Of a DNA stretch of 64,000 bases, positions 27,998 to 37,021 are shown piece by piece (position 1 is the first letter of the stretch; every line of letters starts with the position of its first letter). Both the position numbers and the translations under genes were made by a program. The notes beneath the pieces are model-generated. The model saw only the letters and a program-made list of their open reading frames with translations, searched no databases and was not told the origin of the DNA. The stretch lies in NCBI RefSeq assembly GCF_000971475.1, contig NZ_DF967539.1, positions 152,850 to 216,849 of the forward strand, in the 5' to 3' direction. The stretch comes from Sulfuricella sp. T08. Lineage in GTDB: Bacteria > Pseudomonadota > Gammaproteobacteria > Burkholderiales > Sulfuricellaceae.

Positions 27998-28523
27998 TGG
28001 CGTCCAGTTTTAATTACTTGCTGTTTATTATCGATATTATCAAGACATCACTCGCTGATACTCGTCGAATTTGTCACGTCATAAACTTCTGCTAAGTGCC
28101 AGTTTCGGACATTCATGGATCACTACCCAATGGCGGGTTAGTGCTGAAAAGCTGTCGTTTAACGTTGCGCTAACCTGCGCTTAGGAAGTGTAGCGAACGA
28201 AGATAGTGGGCAGCCTGGCAGGGCGGCGTCACTGTTGAGCGTGTGGTTAGTGATTTAACTGTGTTTTTTCGAATTTGCCAGATAACTATTCTCGCCATAT
28301 TTAGAGAATATGATCCGAAAAGACTCGCCTCCTAAAAACTCAAGACATCAATATTTTGATTTTTCATGATTTTTTACTAAGCTTCGTAATAAGCTACTCT
28401 AATGCTGAGGCATGACCTTCCTAGCGGTGCAGTTTTTACTCGATGAATATCGTGGTCAAATAGCTGACCAAGAAAAACTTGTAATTTTCCTGAATCACAT
28501 CTTATCGGGCATATCGCAAAGCC
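27998..28523. other. Intergenic region with nothing recognised
   Basis: 526 bp before the large signalling gene. It becomes AT-rich towards 28500. I see no open frame with a ribosome site, no clear terminator and no repeat shared with the rest of the window. Promoters for the downstream gene are presumably here. Confidence 0.4.
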
Positions 28524-31500
28524 ATGGATAGTTCAAACAAATTCAGAGCATTCCTGGAGGAAGCACCCGATGCATTCTTCGCACATGACCTGGATGGGAA
28601 ATTTACCGATGTGAATAAACAGGCATGTAAAAGCCTGGGATATTCGCGTGAAGAATTATTGGGCATGACTGTCCTGGACGTAGAGCAGGATTTCGATCTG
28701 GCAGCTGTCAAAGCGGTTTGGGCGAAAGCTCAGTATGGGGAATCGATTTCAGTATTCGGCTGTCACAGGCGTAAAGATGGCACGATTTTCCCAGTAGAAG
28801 CCCGTATTTGCGTGAGCTTAATTGATGGCAAGAAGACTGTCTTCGGGCTCATACGCGATATTACTCACAGAAAACTGGCAGAAAAGCGGCATGACCGGCT
28901 GACAAAGCTCTATCGAGCGCTGAGTGAAATCAACCAGGCGATTGTGCGGATGGATGACGAGTCCACACTGTTTCCGTTGGTATGCCGCATGGCAGTCGAC
29001 TTCGGTGGCCTGAAGATGGCCTGGATTGGCAAACTCAACACAGAAAACGGCATGATTGAGCCGGTAGTGAGCTATGGGACGGGGGTGGAGTATCTCGAAG
29101 GGCTTGAAATCTCCTCACAGGAAGATGTAACCGAAGGGTGCGGACCAACCGCCATCGCTTTCCGCGAATCTCGCAACGTAATCACCAACGACTTCAAATT
29201 GAGCGCAGTAACAGCGCCCTGGCATGAACACGCGGCTCAATACGGTTGGGGGGCAAGTGCCACTTTCCCCTTACCAAAGGCAGGCAGACCGTTCGCTGTA
29301 TTCAGCGTTTACCATGAAAACAAGGACGCTTTTGATGATGAAATGATCAGCCTCTTTGATGCATTGTCGCAGGATATCTCGTTTGCGCTAGACAATTTCG
29401 ACCGGGAAAATCAGCGCAAAGTGGCAGCAGAGGTTTTACGTATCAGTGAAGAAAAGTTTTCAAAAACATTTCACAACTCTCCCAATCCAATTTCAATCAC
29501 CAAAATTTCCGATGGAAAAATCATTGAAATCAATGATGCCTTTAGTCGTATCACCGGCTATACCCGTGAAGAAGCTGTTGGACGTACAACAGTTGAATTG
29601 GGAATTTGGGAAAACCCTGTTGACCGCGCCAATTTTATCGCTGAGTTGACTGAGAAAGGGCGAGTTCTCGATTTAGAACTTCTTTTTAGGACAAAAACAA
29701 ATCAAGTTACCTGCCTAGTCTCCGCCGAAATCGTTGAAATTCAGAATGAGCAATGCCTCATTGCTGTGATCCAGGACATTACCAGTCTCAAGCAAGCCCT
29801 GGAAACGATCAAAGAGCAGAACAATTTTCTCAACGCCATCTTCGAGAACGAACCCGAGTGCGTGAAAGTGGTGGCGCTAACTGGAGAAATTCTCCAAATG
29901 AACAAGGCTGGTCTTTCCATGTTGGAGGTCGACAACCTGGATGAGGCACGAAAATTTGGCTTGCAGGAATTTATTCTTCCCGGTCATCGCAGATCATTCG
30001 TCGAATTTCATAAATCCATTTTCGCTGGCAACAGCGGTGTTTTGGAGTTCCCCATCCTGGGTAGAAAGGGCTCGCAGCGCTGGCTGGAAACCCATGCTAC
30101 ACCACTGTGCAACGCAAACGGAAATATTATCGCGCTGCTTGGCGTGACACGTGACATCACGGAGCGCAAGCACGCCGGGGCTGCCCTCGTGCGTGCCAAC
30201 GAACGGCTATCCCTTGCGCTACGCGCTGCGGGTGCCGGCACATGGGACTGGGACATGGCAACCAACAAGTTCTCCTGGTCGAATGAGCTTTTCCTGTTAT
30301 TTGGCATGGATCCCGATAAAGCTGAGGCTACCTTCGACACCTGGCTAGCTGTGCTGCATCCAGGTGATTTGCAAGCAGCACAAGATCGTATTACAGACTC
30401 AATTCGTGATCACATAGCGCTCTTCAGTGAATACCGAATTGTTCTTGGAAGCGGCGAGACGCGCTGGATCCAGGCGCTTGGCAACACGACCTACGATGAG
30501 CATGGCAAAGCAGCGCGCATGACGGGCATCTGTATCGACGTCACCGTGCAAAAAGTCGCAGAAGAAAAACTCCAGCTCTCCGCTCGCGTATTCGCCGAGG
30601 CCCACGAAGGCATCGTGATCACTGATGCCAGCGCCAACATTATTGACGTCAATCCGGCCTTCTGCGGGATCACGGGCTATGGGCGTGAGGAGGCCATTGG
30701 CCTGAACCTGAGCATATTTAATTCAGGCAGGCAGCCCCCAGAATTCTACACTTTTATGATGCAATCGCTCGCCGAGGAAGGCTATTGGCAAGGAGAGTTG
30801 TGGAACCGCAAGAATGACGGCGTGGTGTATGCGGCGCACCTCACCATTTCCGCCCTGCGTGACAAACATGGCAACGCCGTAAATTATGTCGGCCTGTTCT
30901 CCGATATCACCCAGGCCAAGCAACAACAGCAGACGTTGGAGCTGATGGCGCATTATGATGCCCTCACTCAACTGCCCAATCGGGTATTGTTCGCAGATCG
31001 TTTCAAACAGGCAATTAACCACTGCAAACGTGACAAATCCCTGCTGGGGGTGTGCTATCTCGATCTGGATAATTTCAAGCAGGTCAACGATACATATGGC
31101 CATGAAGCAGGCGACCAGATGCTGATCGAATTGGCTCGGCGCATCAAGTCATCCATGCGCGAGGAGGATACGGTATCACGGCAGGGTGGGGATGAGTTTG
31201 CGTTTTTGCTGGGGGGGCTGGATACGGTCGAGCAATGCTTCAATACGCTTGAGCGAATTCACCAAGCCATCGCCCAGCCTTACGTTATTGATGGCCATAT
31301 CATCACCCTTGGCGCCAGTAGCGGTGTGACCATCTACCCGCTGGACGAGTCCGAGCCGGACACGTTATTGCGCCACGCCGACCATGCCATGTACCAGGCC
31401 AAGCTAGGTGGGCGCAATCATTTCCAGTTGTTCGATCCCGAGCATGACATGCAGGTGCAAAGCTATCGCAATCAATTACACATTATCGAAGAAGCCTTTG

Positions 31501-32615
31501 CCCGGCGTGAATTCTGCCTGCACTATCAGCCGAAGGTGAACATGAGGACCGGGGAAGTGGTCGGTGCGGAAGCTTTGATCCGATGGAACCATTCCCAACG
31601 AGGCTTGGTGCCGCCCTTGGATTTCCTGCCGGCGATCGAAGGCACGTCTTTGGAGATCAAGGTTGGCAACTGGGTGATCGAAGAGGCGTTGCGTCAAATG
31701 GCAGCCTGGAAAGAATCAGGGCTGGAGATCAAAATAAGCGTCAATATCTCACCTCGTCACTTGCAGGGAGAAGATTTCTTGATGCATCTTGAGACATTGC
31801 TTGCCCAATACCCGGATATTTCTCCCCAGCAATTGGAACTGGAAGTGCTGGAAAGCAGCGTGATGGAAGATCTGTCTTTGGTAAGCAGGGTGATCAGTGA
31901 CTGCCATCACCGGCTCGGCATAAAATTTGCGCTGGATGACTTTGGAACTGGTTATTCTTCGCTGACCCACATCCGTAACCTGGATGTCTCCATCGTCAAG
32001 GTGGACCAGAGTTTCGTGCGTGACATGATCGCAGATCCAGACGACTACGCCATCGTGGAAGCGGTGCTTGCGCTGAGCAAGGCGTTCAGGCGTGAGGTCA
32101 TCGCCGAGGGCGTGGAAACCAAGGAACATGGACTCATACTTTTGAACATGGGGTGTACCTTTGCCCAGGGCTATGGTATTGCGCGCCCCATGCCACCCGG
32201 TTCCCTACTGGCCTGGCTGCAACTCTACGAAATTCCGGAGGAATGGAAAGCCACTGCCAGTGTGCCGCTCTCGCCTAGAGACGCACAGGTGCAATTACTC
32301 CGGATCGAATCCAACCATTGGCTGGAACGGGTAAAAAAATCCCTGCTTGCAAATGATGAATCAGATCTGCGCTGGCCCATCATGCTGAAGGAGAAATGCC
32401 ACTGCGGCCGTTGGACAGAGCACGCCAGACAGGATAATGAGTTCGACCCGGAGTGGCTCAAGCGATTGGAGCACTCCCATGAAGAGTTGCATCGTATCGG
32501 CAATGAATTGATGCACCTGCACCAGGCTGGAGAGATTAACCAAGCCCGTAGTGGACTTGACCGGCTGAGTACCGCATATCAAGCAGTAGAGGAACTTCTA
32601 GATCAGCTTTCTTGA
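28524..32615 (+). CDS. Multi-sensor PAS/GAF diguanylate cyclase-phosphodiesterase with C-terminal CZB-like domain
   Basis: 1363 residues, no membrane segment. Order: PAS (about 1-120), GAF (130-290), four further PAS/PAC units (300-800), GGDEF (805-970), EAL (985-1235) and a C-terminal helical domain (1250-1363). GGDEF is intact (RQGGDEFAFLL), so cyclase activity is possible. EAL has EALIRW, the LEVLESS, DDFGTGYSSL, KVDQSFV and EGVET motifs, so phosphodiesterase activity is likely. The C-terminus with a His (SNHW), KCHCGRW and HSHEELH looks like a chemoreceptor zinc-binding (CZB) domain. It would turn several signals into changes of cyclic di-GMP; PilZ proteins at 4187 and 37774 are possible receivers. 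Confidence 0.9.
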   Translation: MDSSNKFRAFLEEAPDAFFAHDLDGKFTDVNKQACKSLGYSREELLGMTVLDVEQDFDLAAVKAVWAKAQYGESISVFGCHRRKDGTIFPVEARICVSLIDGKKTVFGLIRDITHRKLAEKRHDRLTKLYRALSEINQAIVRMDDESTLFPLVCRMAVDFGGLKMAWIGKLNTENGMIEPVVSYGTGVEYLEGLEISSQEDVTEGCGPTAIAFRESRNVITNDFKLSAVTAPWHEHAAQYGWGASATFPLPKAGRPFAVFSVYHENKDAFDDEMISLFDALSQDISFALDNFDRENQRKVAAEVLRISEEKFSKTFHNSPNPISITKISDGKIIEINDAFSRITGYTREEAVGRTTVELGIWENPVDRANFIAELTEKGRVLDLELLFRTKTNQVTCLVSAEIVEIQNEQCLIAVIQDITSLKQALETIKEQNNFLNAIFENEPECVKVVALTGEILQMNKAGLSMLEVDNLDEARKFGLQEFILPGHRRSFVEFHKSIFAGNSGVLEFPILGRKGSQRWLETHATPLCNANGNIIALLGVTRDITERKHAGAALVRANERLSLALRAAGAGTWDWDMATNKFSWSNELFLLFGMDPDKAEATFDTWLAVLHPGDLQAAQDRITDSIRDHIALFSEYRIVLGSGETRWIQALGNTTYDEHGKAARMTGICIDVTVQKVAEEKLQLSARVFAEAHEGIVITDASANIIDVNPAFCGITGYGREEAIGLNLSIFNSGRQPPEFYTFMMQSLAEEGYWQGELWNRKNDGVVYAAHLTISALRDKHGNAVNYVGLFSDITQAKQQQQTLELMAHYDALTQLPNRVLFADRFKQAINHCKRDKSLLGVCYLDLDNFKQVNDTYGHEAGDQMLIELARRIKSSMREEDTVSRQGGDEFAFLLGGLDTVEQCFNTLERIHQAIAQPYVIDGHIITLGASSGVTIYPLDESEPDTLLRHADHAMYQAKLGGRNHFQLFDPEHDMQVQSYRNQLHIIEEAFARREFCLHYQPKVNMRTGEVVGAEALIRWNHSQRGLVPPLDFLPAIEGTSLEIKVGNWVIEEALRQMAAWKESGLEIKISVNISPRHLQGEDFLMHLETLLAQYPDISPQQLELEVLESSVMEDLSLVSRVISDCHHRLGIKFALDDFGTGYSSLTHIRNLDVSIVKVDQSFVRDMIADPDDYAIVEAVLALSKAFRREVIAEGVETKEHGLILLNMGCTFAQGYGIARPMPPGSLLAWLQLYEIPEEWKATASVPLSPRDAQVQLLRIESNHWLERVKKSLLANDESDLRWPIMLKEKCHCGRWTEHARQDNEFDPEWLKRLEHSHEELHRIGNELMHLHQAGEINQARSGLDRLSTAYQAVEELLDQLS

Positions 32616-32932
32616 GTAGGTGGTGTAGTAGTTGGGCCTTCCTTGACATGCAATATGTATTTATTTCATTTGGTGTATGCCTCAGTTTTGCTAGAAAGTG
32701 CCGGATGGCTGGAGCTGTATGACCGCTTTACGATTTACAACGGAAATTCGATGAGCAGGCCATGACTGGCTGTTCAGGGTCACATGTTACCTGTCACTAC
32801 CGATGGCATTGCAGTCAAATAGATCATTCGCTACGGTTTTATTGTTACGTTGACTTGACAACTAATTGAATATTAATGAAATACACCGGATTTTAGTCCG
32901 TCGTTCCGGCCTGATTTATACGCATAGCCGGA
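32616..32932. other. Intergenic region between two convergent genes
   Basis: 317 bp with no gene recognised. Two TTGACA hexamers (near 32648 and 32853) lie in AT-rich surroundings, but no good -10 box at the right distance convinces me. No terminator hairpin with a T run was found. Confidence 0.4.
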
Positions 32933-34477
32933 TTACCCCAGCTTGTTGTCCGCAAGGTGGTAATGGGGGTCTTCTCCCATGTTGATTTCCACCATGTCCT
33001 TGGCGTTGGTCAGCACCTCCAGGCAATCCGGGCTGAGGTGGCGCAGGTGCAGGCGCTTGCCGGCCTGCTGGTAGCGGCTGGCGAGGCTGTCGATGGCCTC
33101 GATGGCGGAATGGTCGATGACGCGGGCGCGGCGGAATTCCACCACCACTTCGTCGGGATCGTCTTTCGGCGTGAACAGGGTCTGGAATTCCGCCGTCGAG
33201 GCGAAGAACAATGAACCCTCCAGCTCGTAGATTTTCCAGCCTTTGTCGTCGAGATAGGTCTGCACGTTGATGTGCTTGGCATGCTGCCAGGCGAACACTA
33301 GGGCGGCGATGATCACGCCGGTGACCACGGCGATGGCCAGATCGGTGAACACGGTGATCAGGGTGACCGCGATGACGATGAAGGTGTCGCTGCGCGGTAC
33401 CTTGCGCATGGTGGTGAGGCTGCCCCATTCGAAGGTTTTTTCCGAGACCATGAACATCAGGCCGATCAGCGCGGCGAGCGGGATCATCTCGATCCACTGC
33501 GAAGCGAACAGGATGAAGGTCAGCAGGAACAGCGCGGCGGCGATGCCGGACAGGCGCTGGGTGGCGCCGTTGCTGACGTTGATCATGCTCTGGCCGATCA
33601 TGGCGCAGCCGCCCATGCCGCCGAAGAAACCGGTGACGACGTTGGCGGAGCCCTGGGCCATGCATTCCCGGTTGGGCATGCCGCGGGTGTCGGTCATTTC
33701 GTCGATCAGGTTGAGCGTCAGCAGGGATTCGATCAGCCCGATGGCGGCGAGTATCAGGCTGTAGGGGAAGATGATCCTGAGTGTTTCCCAGGACAGCGGC
33801 ACCTGCGGCAAGTGGAACTGCGGCAGGCCACCTTCGATGGAAGCCATGTCGCCCACGGTTTTGGTGTCGATGCCGGCGAAGATCACCAGCAGCGAAACTG
33901 CGACGATACCAGCCAGAGTGGAGGGGATGGCCTTGGTCAGGCGCGGCAGCAGGTAGATGATGGCCAGGGTCAGCGCGATGAGGCTCAGCATGGTGTAGAG
34001 CGGCATGCCTGACATCCAGACCAGGGTGCCGTCCGGCCCGGGCGTTTTGAAGTGTCCCAGCTGCGCCAGAAAGATCACGACGGCGAGGCCGTTGACGAAA
34101 CCCAGCATGACCGGAAACGGCACCATGCGGATGAACTTGCCCAGCTTCAACAGGCCGAAAGCGATTTGCAGCACGCCCATCAGGACCACGGTGGCGAACA
34201 AATATTCCACGCCATGCTGAACCACCAGGGCCACCATCACTACCGCCAGCGCGCCGGTGGCGCCGGATATCATGCCGGGCCGGCCGCCGAAAGCGGCGGT
34301 GATGAGGCCCATGATGAAGGCGGCGTAGAGACCGACGAGCGGGTGGACGTGAGCCACGAAGGCGAAGGCAATGGCCTCGGGCACCAAGGCCAGGGCAACG
34401 GTCAGGCCGCTCAGGATGCAGATTTTGAGGATGGAAGGGGTGAAATTCGAGCGGCTATTCGGGTTCATAGGCGACAT
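32933..34477 (-). CDS. SulP family inorganic anion transporter with STAS domain
   Basis: 514 residues. The membrane part starts [39 protein letters not shown], the SulP signature, and has about ten or more segments. [32 protein letters not shown] is a second conserved SulP block. A C-terminal STAS domain (about 400-510) includes [24 protein letters not shown]. SulP proteins carry sulfate, bicarbonate or other anions; the substrate is not predictable here. It belongs to a different branch from the SulP at 46892. Confidence 0.9.
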   Translation of the reverse strand: MSPMNPNSRSNFTPSILKICILSGLTVALALVPEAIAFAFVAHVHPLVGLYAAFIMGLITAAFGGRPGMISGATGALAVVMVALVVQHGVEYLFATVVLMGVLQIAFGLLKLGKFIRMVPFPVMLGFVNGLAVVIFLAQLGHFKTPGPDGTLVWMSGMPLYTMLSLIALTLAIIYLLPRLTKAIPSTLAGIVAVSLLVIFAGIDTKTVGDMASIEGGLPQFHLPQVPLSWETLRIIFPYSLILAAIGLIESLLTLNLIDEMTDTRGMPNRECMAQGSANVVTGFFGGMGGCAMIGQSMINVSNGATQRLSGIAAALFLLTFILFASQWIEMIPLAALIGLMFMVSEKTFEWGSLTTMRKVPRSDTFIVIAVTLITVFTDLAIAVVTGVIIAALVFAWQHAKHINVQTYLDDKGWKIYELEGSLFFASTAEFQTLFTPKDDPDEVVVEFRRARVIDHSAIEAIDSLASRYQQAGKRLHLRHLSPDCLEVLTNAKDMVEINMGEDPHYHLADNKLG

Positions 34478-34721
34478 CTGACAGTAAAAACATTCATTCG
34501 TGGATCAGCGTCAGGCTCGCGTAGACGCGAGCCGCTGGTAAGAGGAAAACCGTCTCCGGTCTCCTGTAAGAGCATGGGGTGTTGAAGTCAGGGCCTGAAT
34601 TTTACAGGCAGACCAGAATCAAAGCGAACATTTGAAGCTCATCACAGAACAAGGCACAATACGTACCTCAAGCATTTTTTACAGCGCACTTCGATTGCGC
34701 TGAAGCGCGCCGGGCCGATAG

Positions 34722-34940
34722 ATGGCGATGAATTCCGAAAATTTGCTGCTCCTGGTGACCCGCGTCATGCCTTACGGCAAGTACAAGGGCCACCTGATTG
34801 CCGATCTGCCGGGAAGTTACCTTAACTGGTTTGCCCGCGAAGGCTTTCCCTCCGGCGAAATCGGCCGTCTGTTGGCGCTGATGCAGGAGCTGGATCACAA
34901 TGGTCTATCTGCGCTGCTGGACCCTTTACGAAAGCGATAA
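34722..34940 (+). CDS. DUF3820 family small protein
   Basis: 72 residues. The core RVMPYGKYKGHLIADLPGSYLNWFAREGFPSGEIGRLLALM is the DUF3820 signature (PFGKYKG, LP..YL.W). The function of this small soluble family is not established. A second in-frame ATG at 34728 is an alternative start. It is followed after 35 bp by another small gene. Confidence 0.85.
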   Translation: MAMNSENLLLLVTRVMPYGKYKGHLIADLPGSYLNWFAREGFPSGEIGRLLALMQELDHNGLSALLDPLRKR

Positions 34941-34975
34941 TTCACTCTGTGGGGTGATAGTGAGATAATGCCGAT

Positions 34976-35296
34976 ATGAATGAACAGGAACCGATTTCCC
35001 CGCGTCGCCGCCAGCAAGAGCTTCTGGCTATCCCGGAGCGGCTGCGAACCGACGCCCAGTGGGATGAGCTCAACGAACTGGAGATTACTCTGGCTGCCGC
35101 GAATCGAGCGGAAACTCATGAGCCAGTCGCTCGCCGGAACGCACCTGCATCCGCCGGCAAACCCAGATCAGCCGGTCCATCCAGGCCAGCCGGTCAGCCC
35201 AGATCTGGTGGACAGCCCAGGCCCGGTGCTGGCGAGCAGGGCAAACGACCGCCCAAGAAATTCCATAAACGGCCGCCCAAGGAACCCACACCCTGA
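34976..35296 (+). CDS. Hypothetical protein with basic Pro/Arg/Gly-rich tail
   Basis: 106 residues. A short ordered N-terminal part (RRRQQELLAIPERLRTDAQWDELNELEITLAAANR) is followed by a low-complexity tail of repeated PRSAGPSRPAGQPRSGGQP type ending in lysine-rich RPPKKFHKRPPKE. The tail may bind nucleic acid, which is inference. No family recognised. Confidence 0.6.
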   Translation: MNEQEPISPRRRQQELLAIPERLRTDAQWDELNELEITLAAANRAETHEPVARRNAPASAGKPRSAGPSRPAGQPRSGGQPRPGAGEQGKRPPKKFHKRPPKEPTP

Positions 35297-35303
35297 AGGT
35301 CGC

Positions 35304-35324
35304 ACAGGGTGGGCTTCACCCTGT
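35304..35324 (+). terminator. Possible terminator hairpin
   Basis: A perfect 8-bp stem, acagggtg / caccctgt, with a 5-nt loop, followed by only two further T. It lies 8 bp after the stop of the basic protein gene. Confidence 0.45.
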
Positions 35325-35385
35325 TTCTGAAACGTGACCGGCTATTGCGCCGCGCATGCTTTCAATTAATTTTTCCTGAAACCGA

Positions 35386-35745
35386 TCAGGCAAACACATC
35401 CAATCGACTGCCCACAGTCGCATCGGCTGACTTCGGCGCCAAAGCTGCACCGACGCCGGATTTTGCTGCCGCTTCATTTGTTTTGTTGACGTCTGTTGCA
35501 ATAAGCGTGGTTGAATAGCGGCTGGGTTGGGTGTTTGCAATCTCTTCGATGCGCGTTTTGACCGTGCTGATTTTGTTCGATATGTCCGCGATCGCGGCTT
35601 TGCCTTCGGGGGTCTTGGCGGAGCTGCAGTTGACTTGCTCGGACAGTGCTTTCTGGTGGCGGGTCAGCTGGGCTTCGAGGCCTGAGGTTGAAGTGCCGCT
35701 GCATATAGCGCTGGAGAATGTGGGTGACCCGATGGCGACTGGCAT
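35386..35745 (-). CDS. Hypothetical protein, possible FlxA-like coiled coil
   Basis: 119 residues without signal peptide or membrane segment. The middle, GLEAQLTRHQKALSEQVNCSSAKTPEGKAAIADISNKISTVKTRIEEIA, forms heptads and resembles FlxA-like proteins. The C-terminus is Ala/Lys-rich. The ribosome site is weak. It lies downstream of the Met-rich peptide gene on the same strand, separated by a hairpin. Confidence 0.55.
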   Translation of the reverse strand: MPVAIGSPTFSSAICSGTSTSGLEAQLTRHQKALSEQVNCSSAKTPEGKAAIADISNKISTVKTRIEEIANTQPSRYSTTLIATDVNKTNEAAAKSGVGAALAPKSADATVGSRLDVFA

Positions 35746-35788
35746 TTTTATCTTCTAAATAACTTTAAAGAGTGAGCCGTTGGGGATT

Positions 35789-35819
35789 GTGCTCCCGCCC
35801 CTTTCCGGGACGGGAGCAC
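35789..35819 (-). terminator. Hairpin downstream of the Met-rich peptide gene
   Basis: The arms gtgctcccg and cgggagcac are perfectly inverted and can be lengthened inward with one interruption. It lies 22 bp after the end of the 35841-36083 gene. There is no T run on either side, so it may protect the 3' end rather than terminate. Confidence 0.5.
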
Positions 35820-35840
35820 GCAGAATAGAACTGCCTTGGC

Positions 35841-36083
35841 TTATTTCTTGGGTTCCATGGCCATGCTGCCGCCTTGCTCCATCTTGTCTTTCTGCCTTTT
35901 CATTTTTTTCGGCTCCACTTTCATCATTACGCCTTCCTTGGCCATGGGTTCCTTTTTCATGGCATCCTTGCTCATGGCGTCCTTTTCCATGGCGCCGCTC
36001 TTGTCCATCGGCTCCATGGCGAACGTGAGGCTGGCTGTGCTCAACAGGCTGAGTGCGAGTAGTGCGGAAGAAATTTTGTTCAT
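35841..36083 (-). CDS. Methionine-rich exported peptide (MXKDX pentapeptide repeat, MrpX-like)
   Basis: 80 residues. A Sec signal (ISSALLALSLLSTASLTFA) precedes a mature part of about 58 residues with 12 Met and no Cys. Repeats of the form MxKDA/MKKEP (AMEKDAMSKDAMKKEPMAKE) match the MXKDX pentapeptide family. In Azospira a Met-rich periplasmic peptide, MrpX, controlled by SigF/NrsF, scavenges hypochlorite by oxidation of its methionines. The ECF sigma and NrsF genes diverge from this gene, and a SigF-type promoter lies 114 bp upstream, so the same role is likely. Confidence 0.82.
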   Translation of the reverse strand: MNKISSALLALSLLSTASLTFAMEPMDKSGAMEKDAMSKDAMKKEPMAKEGVMMKVEPKKMKRQKDKMEQGGSMAMEPKK

Positions 36084-36196
36084 TTGAATCTCCTATTTTA
36101 AATAAGTGGCATCATTGCAACTGGTTATGTCGAAAGCCAAACATCACGGGGAATTAATTGGCCGCAGATTTCATTGCCGCCCCGTGTACTGGCCTA

Positions 36197-36222
36197 TTCG
36201 GACGGTCCCGGAAAAAGGTTAC
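36197..36222 (-). promoter_or_regulatory. Predicted ECF sigma promoter of the Met-rich peptide gene
   Basis: The minus strand reads GTAACC (36222-36217), 16 bp, then CGAA (36200-36197), with tTTTT after the -35 box and TA after the -10. It matches the site upstream of msrB in boxes, spacing and flanks. The 236-bp repeat element begins 7 bp to its right, on the side of the sigma gene. Confidence 0.75.
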
Positions 36223-36228
36223 ATTTAA

Positions 36229-36464
36229 CCTGGAAACCTCAGTTGACCGCTTGGCTGGATATTTAAACCGTGATTCCGATAAACTTCTTTATGATTTACC
36301 GTTTTACCCGGTTGGTTAAGTCTGCTACGGTGCAGATTGCACGATTTTTGTGGCGCATGGCGGCGTTACATCTCCTTGGAATGGAACGACCATTCCGCGT
36401 CGTTGTGCCTTGCCCTACACCCCAAAAATTGCACACTCCACACCGTCCAACTGAGGTTTCTAGA
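36229..36464 (+). repeat. 236-bp element with terminal inverted repeats, copy 2
   Basis: It begins cctggaaacctcagttgac and ends gtccaactgaggtttctaga, inverted copies at the ends. It has the same length and orientation as copy 1 at 10075-10310. The most conserved inner part is tccttggaatggaacgacca with the following ttccgcgtcgttg. It ends 10 bp before the ATG of the ECF sigma gene and separates that gene from the divergent promoter at 36197-36222. Confidence 0.8.
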
Positions 36465-36474
36465 TTGAACTTTA

Positions 36475-37014
36475 ATGACGGATAAAACGGAAAATTTTGA
36501 AGCGCTGATGAAGCTGTCCCTGAGCGGGGACAAGCGTGCCTATGCGGTTCTGCTGCAGGAAACCGCGCGCTTTCTGCGTCCGTTTCTGGCCAGGCGACTT
36601 AATTCCGGCAGCGAGGTGGACGACCTGTTGCAGGAAATCCTGATTTCCATCCACAAGGCGCGGCATACCTACGATGGCGAGCGGCCTTACAAGCCCTGGG
36701 TCTATGCGATCGCCACGTTTCGTTTGCAGGATTATTTGCGCGCGCATTATGCCGACCACCTGCGCCACGCCGTCGAACTGTCCGAGGTGGAAAATGATTT
36801 GCAGGAGCCTGTAACCAAATCCGACATCAGCTACGAATCTATCAGTGGGGAAATTGAAAAACTTCCGCCCAAGCAGGCTGCCATCCTGCAGATGATGCAC
36901 CAGGAGGGTTATACCGCCAAAGAGGTGGCTGAAAAGATCGGCATGAAAGAGTCTGCGGTTAAAGTAGCCGCGCATCGAGCCTACAAGATATTGAGAAAGA
37001 TACTGGAAAGATAA
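36475..37014 (+). CDS. ECF-family RNA polymerase sigma factor (SigF-like)
   Basis: 179 residues. Region 2 is seen in VDDLLQEILISIHKARHTYDGERPYKPWVYAIATFRLQDYLR and region 4 in LPPKQAAILQMMHQEGYTAKEVAEKIGMKESAVKVAAHRAYKILRK. There is no extra C-terminal domain. The NrsF-type anti-sigma gene follows 7 bp later, the pairing of ECF SigF groups that answer oxidants, chromate or hypochlorite. Predicted targets are the Met-rich peptide and msrB-dipZ-msrA. The leader consists of the repeat element and has no good ribosome site. Confidence 0.9.
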   Translation: MTDKTENFEALMKLSLSGDKRAYAVLLQETARFLRPFLARRLNSGSEVDDLLQEILISIHKARHTYDGERPYKPWVYAIATFRLQDYLRAHYADHLRHAVELSEVENDLQEPVTKSDISYESISGEIEKLPPKQAAILQMMHQEGYTAKEVAEKIGMKESAVKVAAHRAYKILRKILER

Positions 37015-37021
37015 AAAGATA

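Noticed and set aside
32643-32900. Two TTGACA hexamers as promoters
   Set aside because: No acceptable -10 box at 16-18 bp and no gene in the right direction close by.
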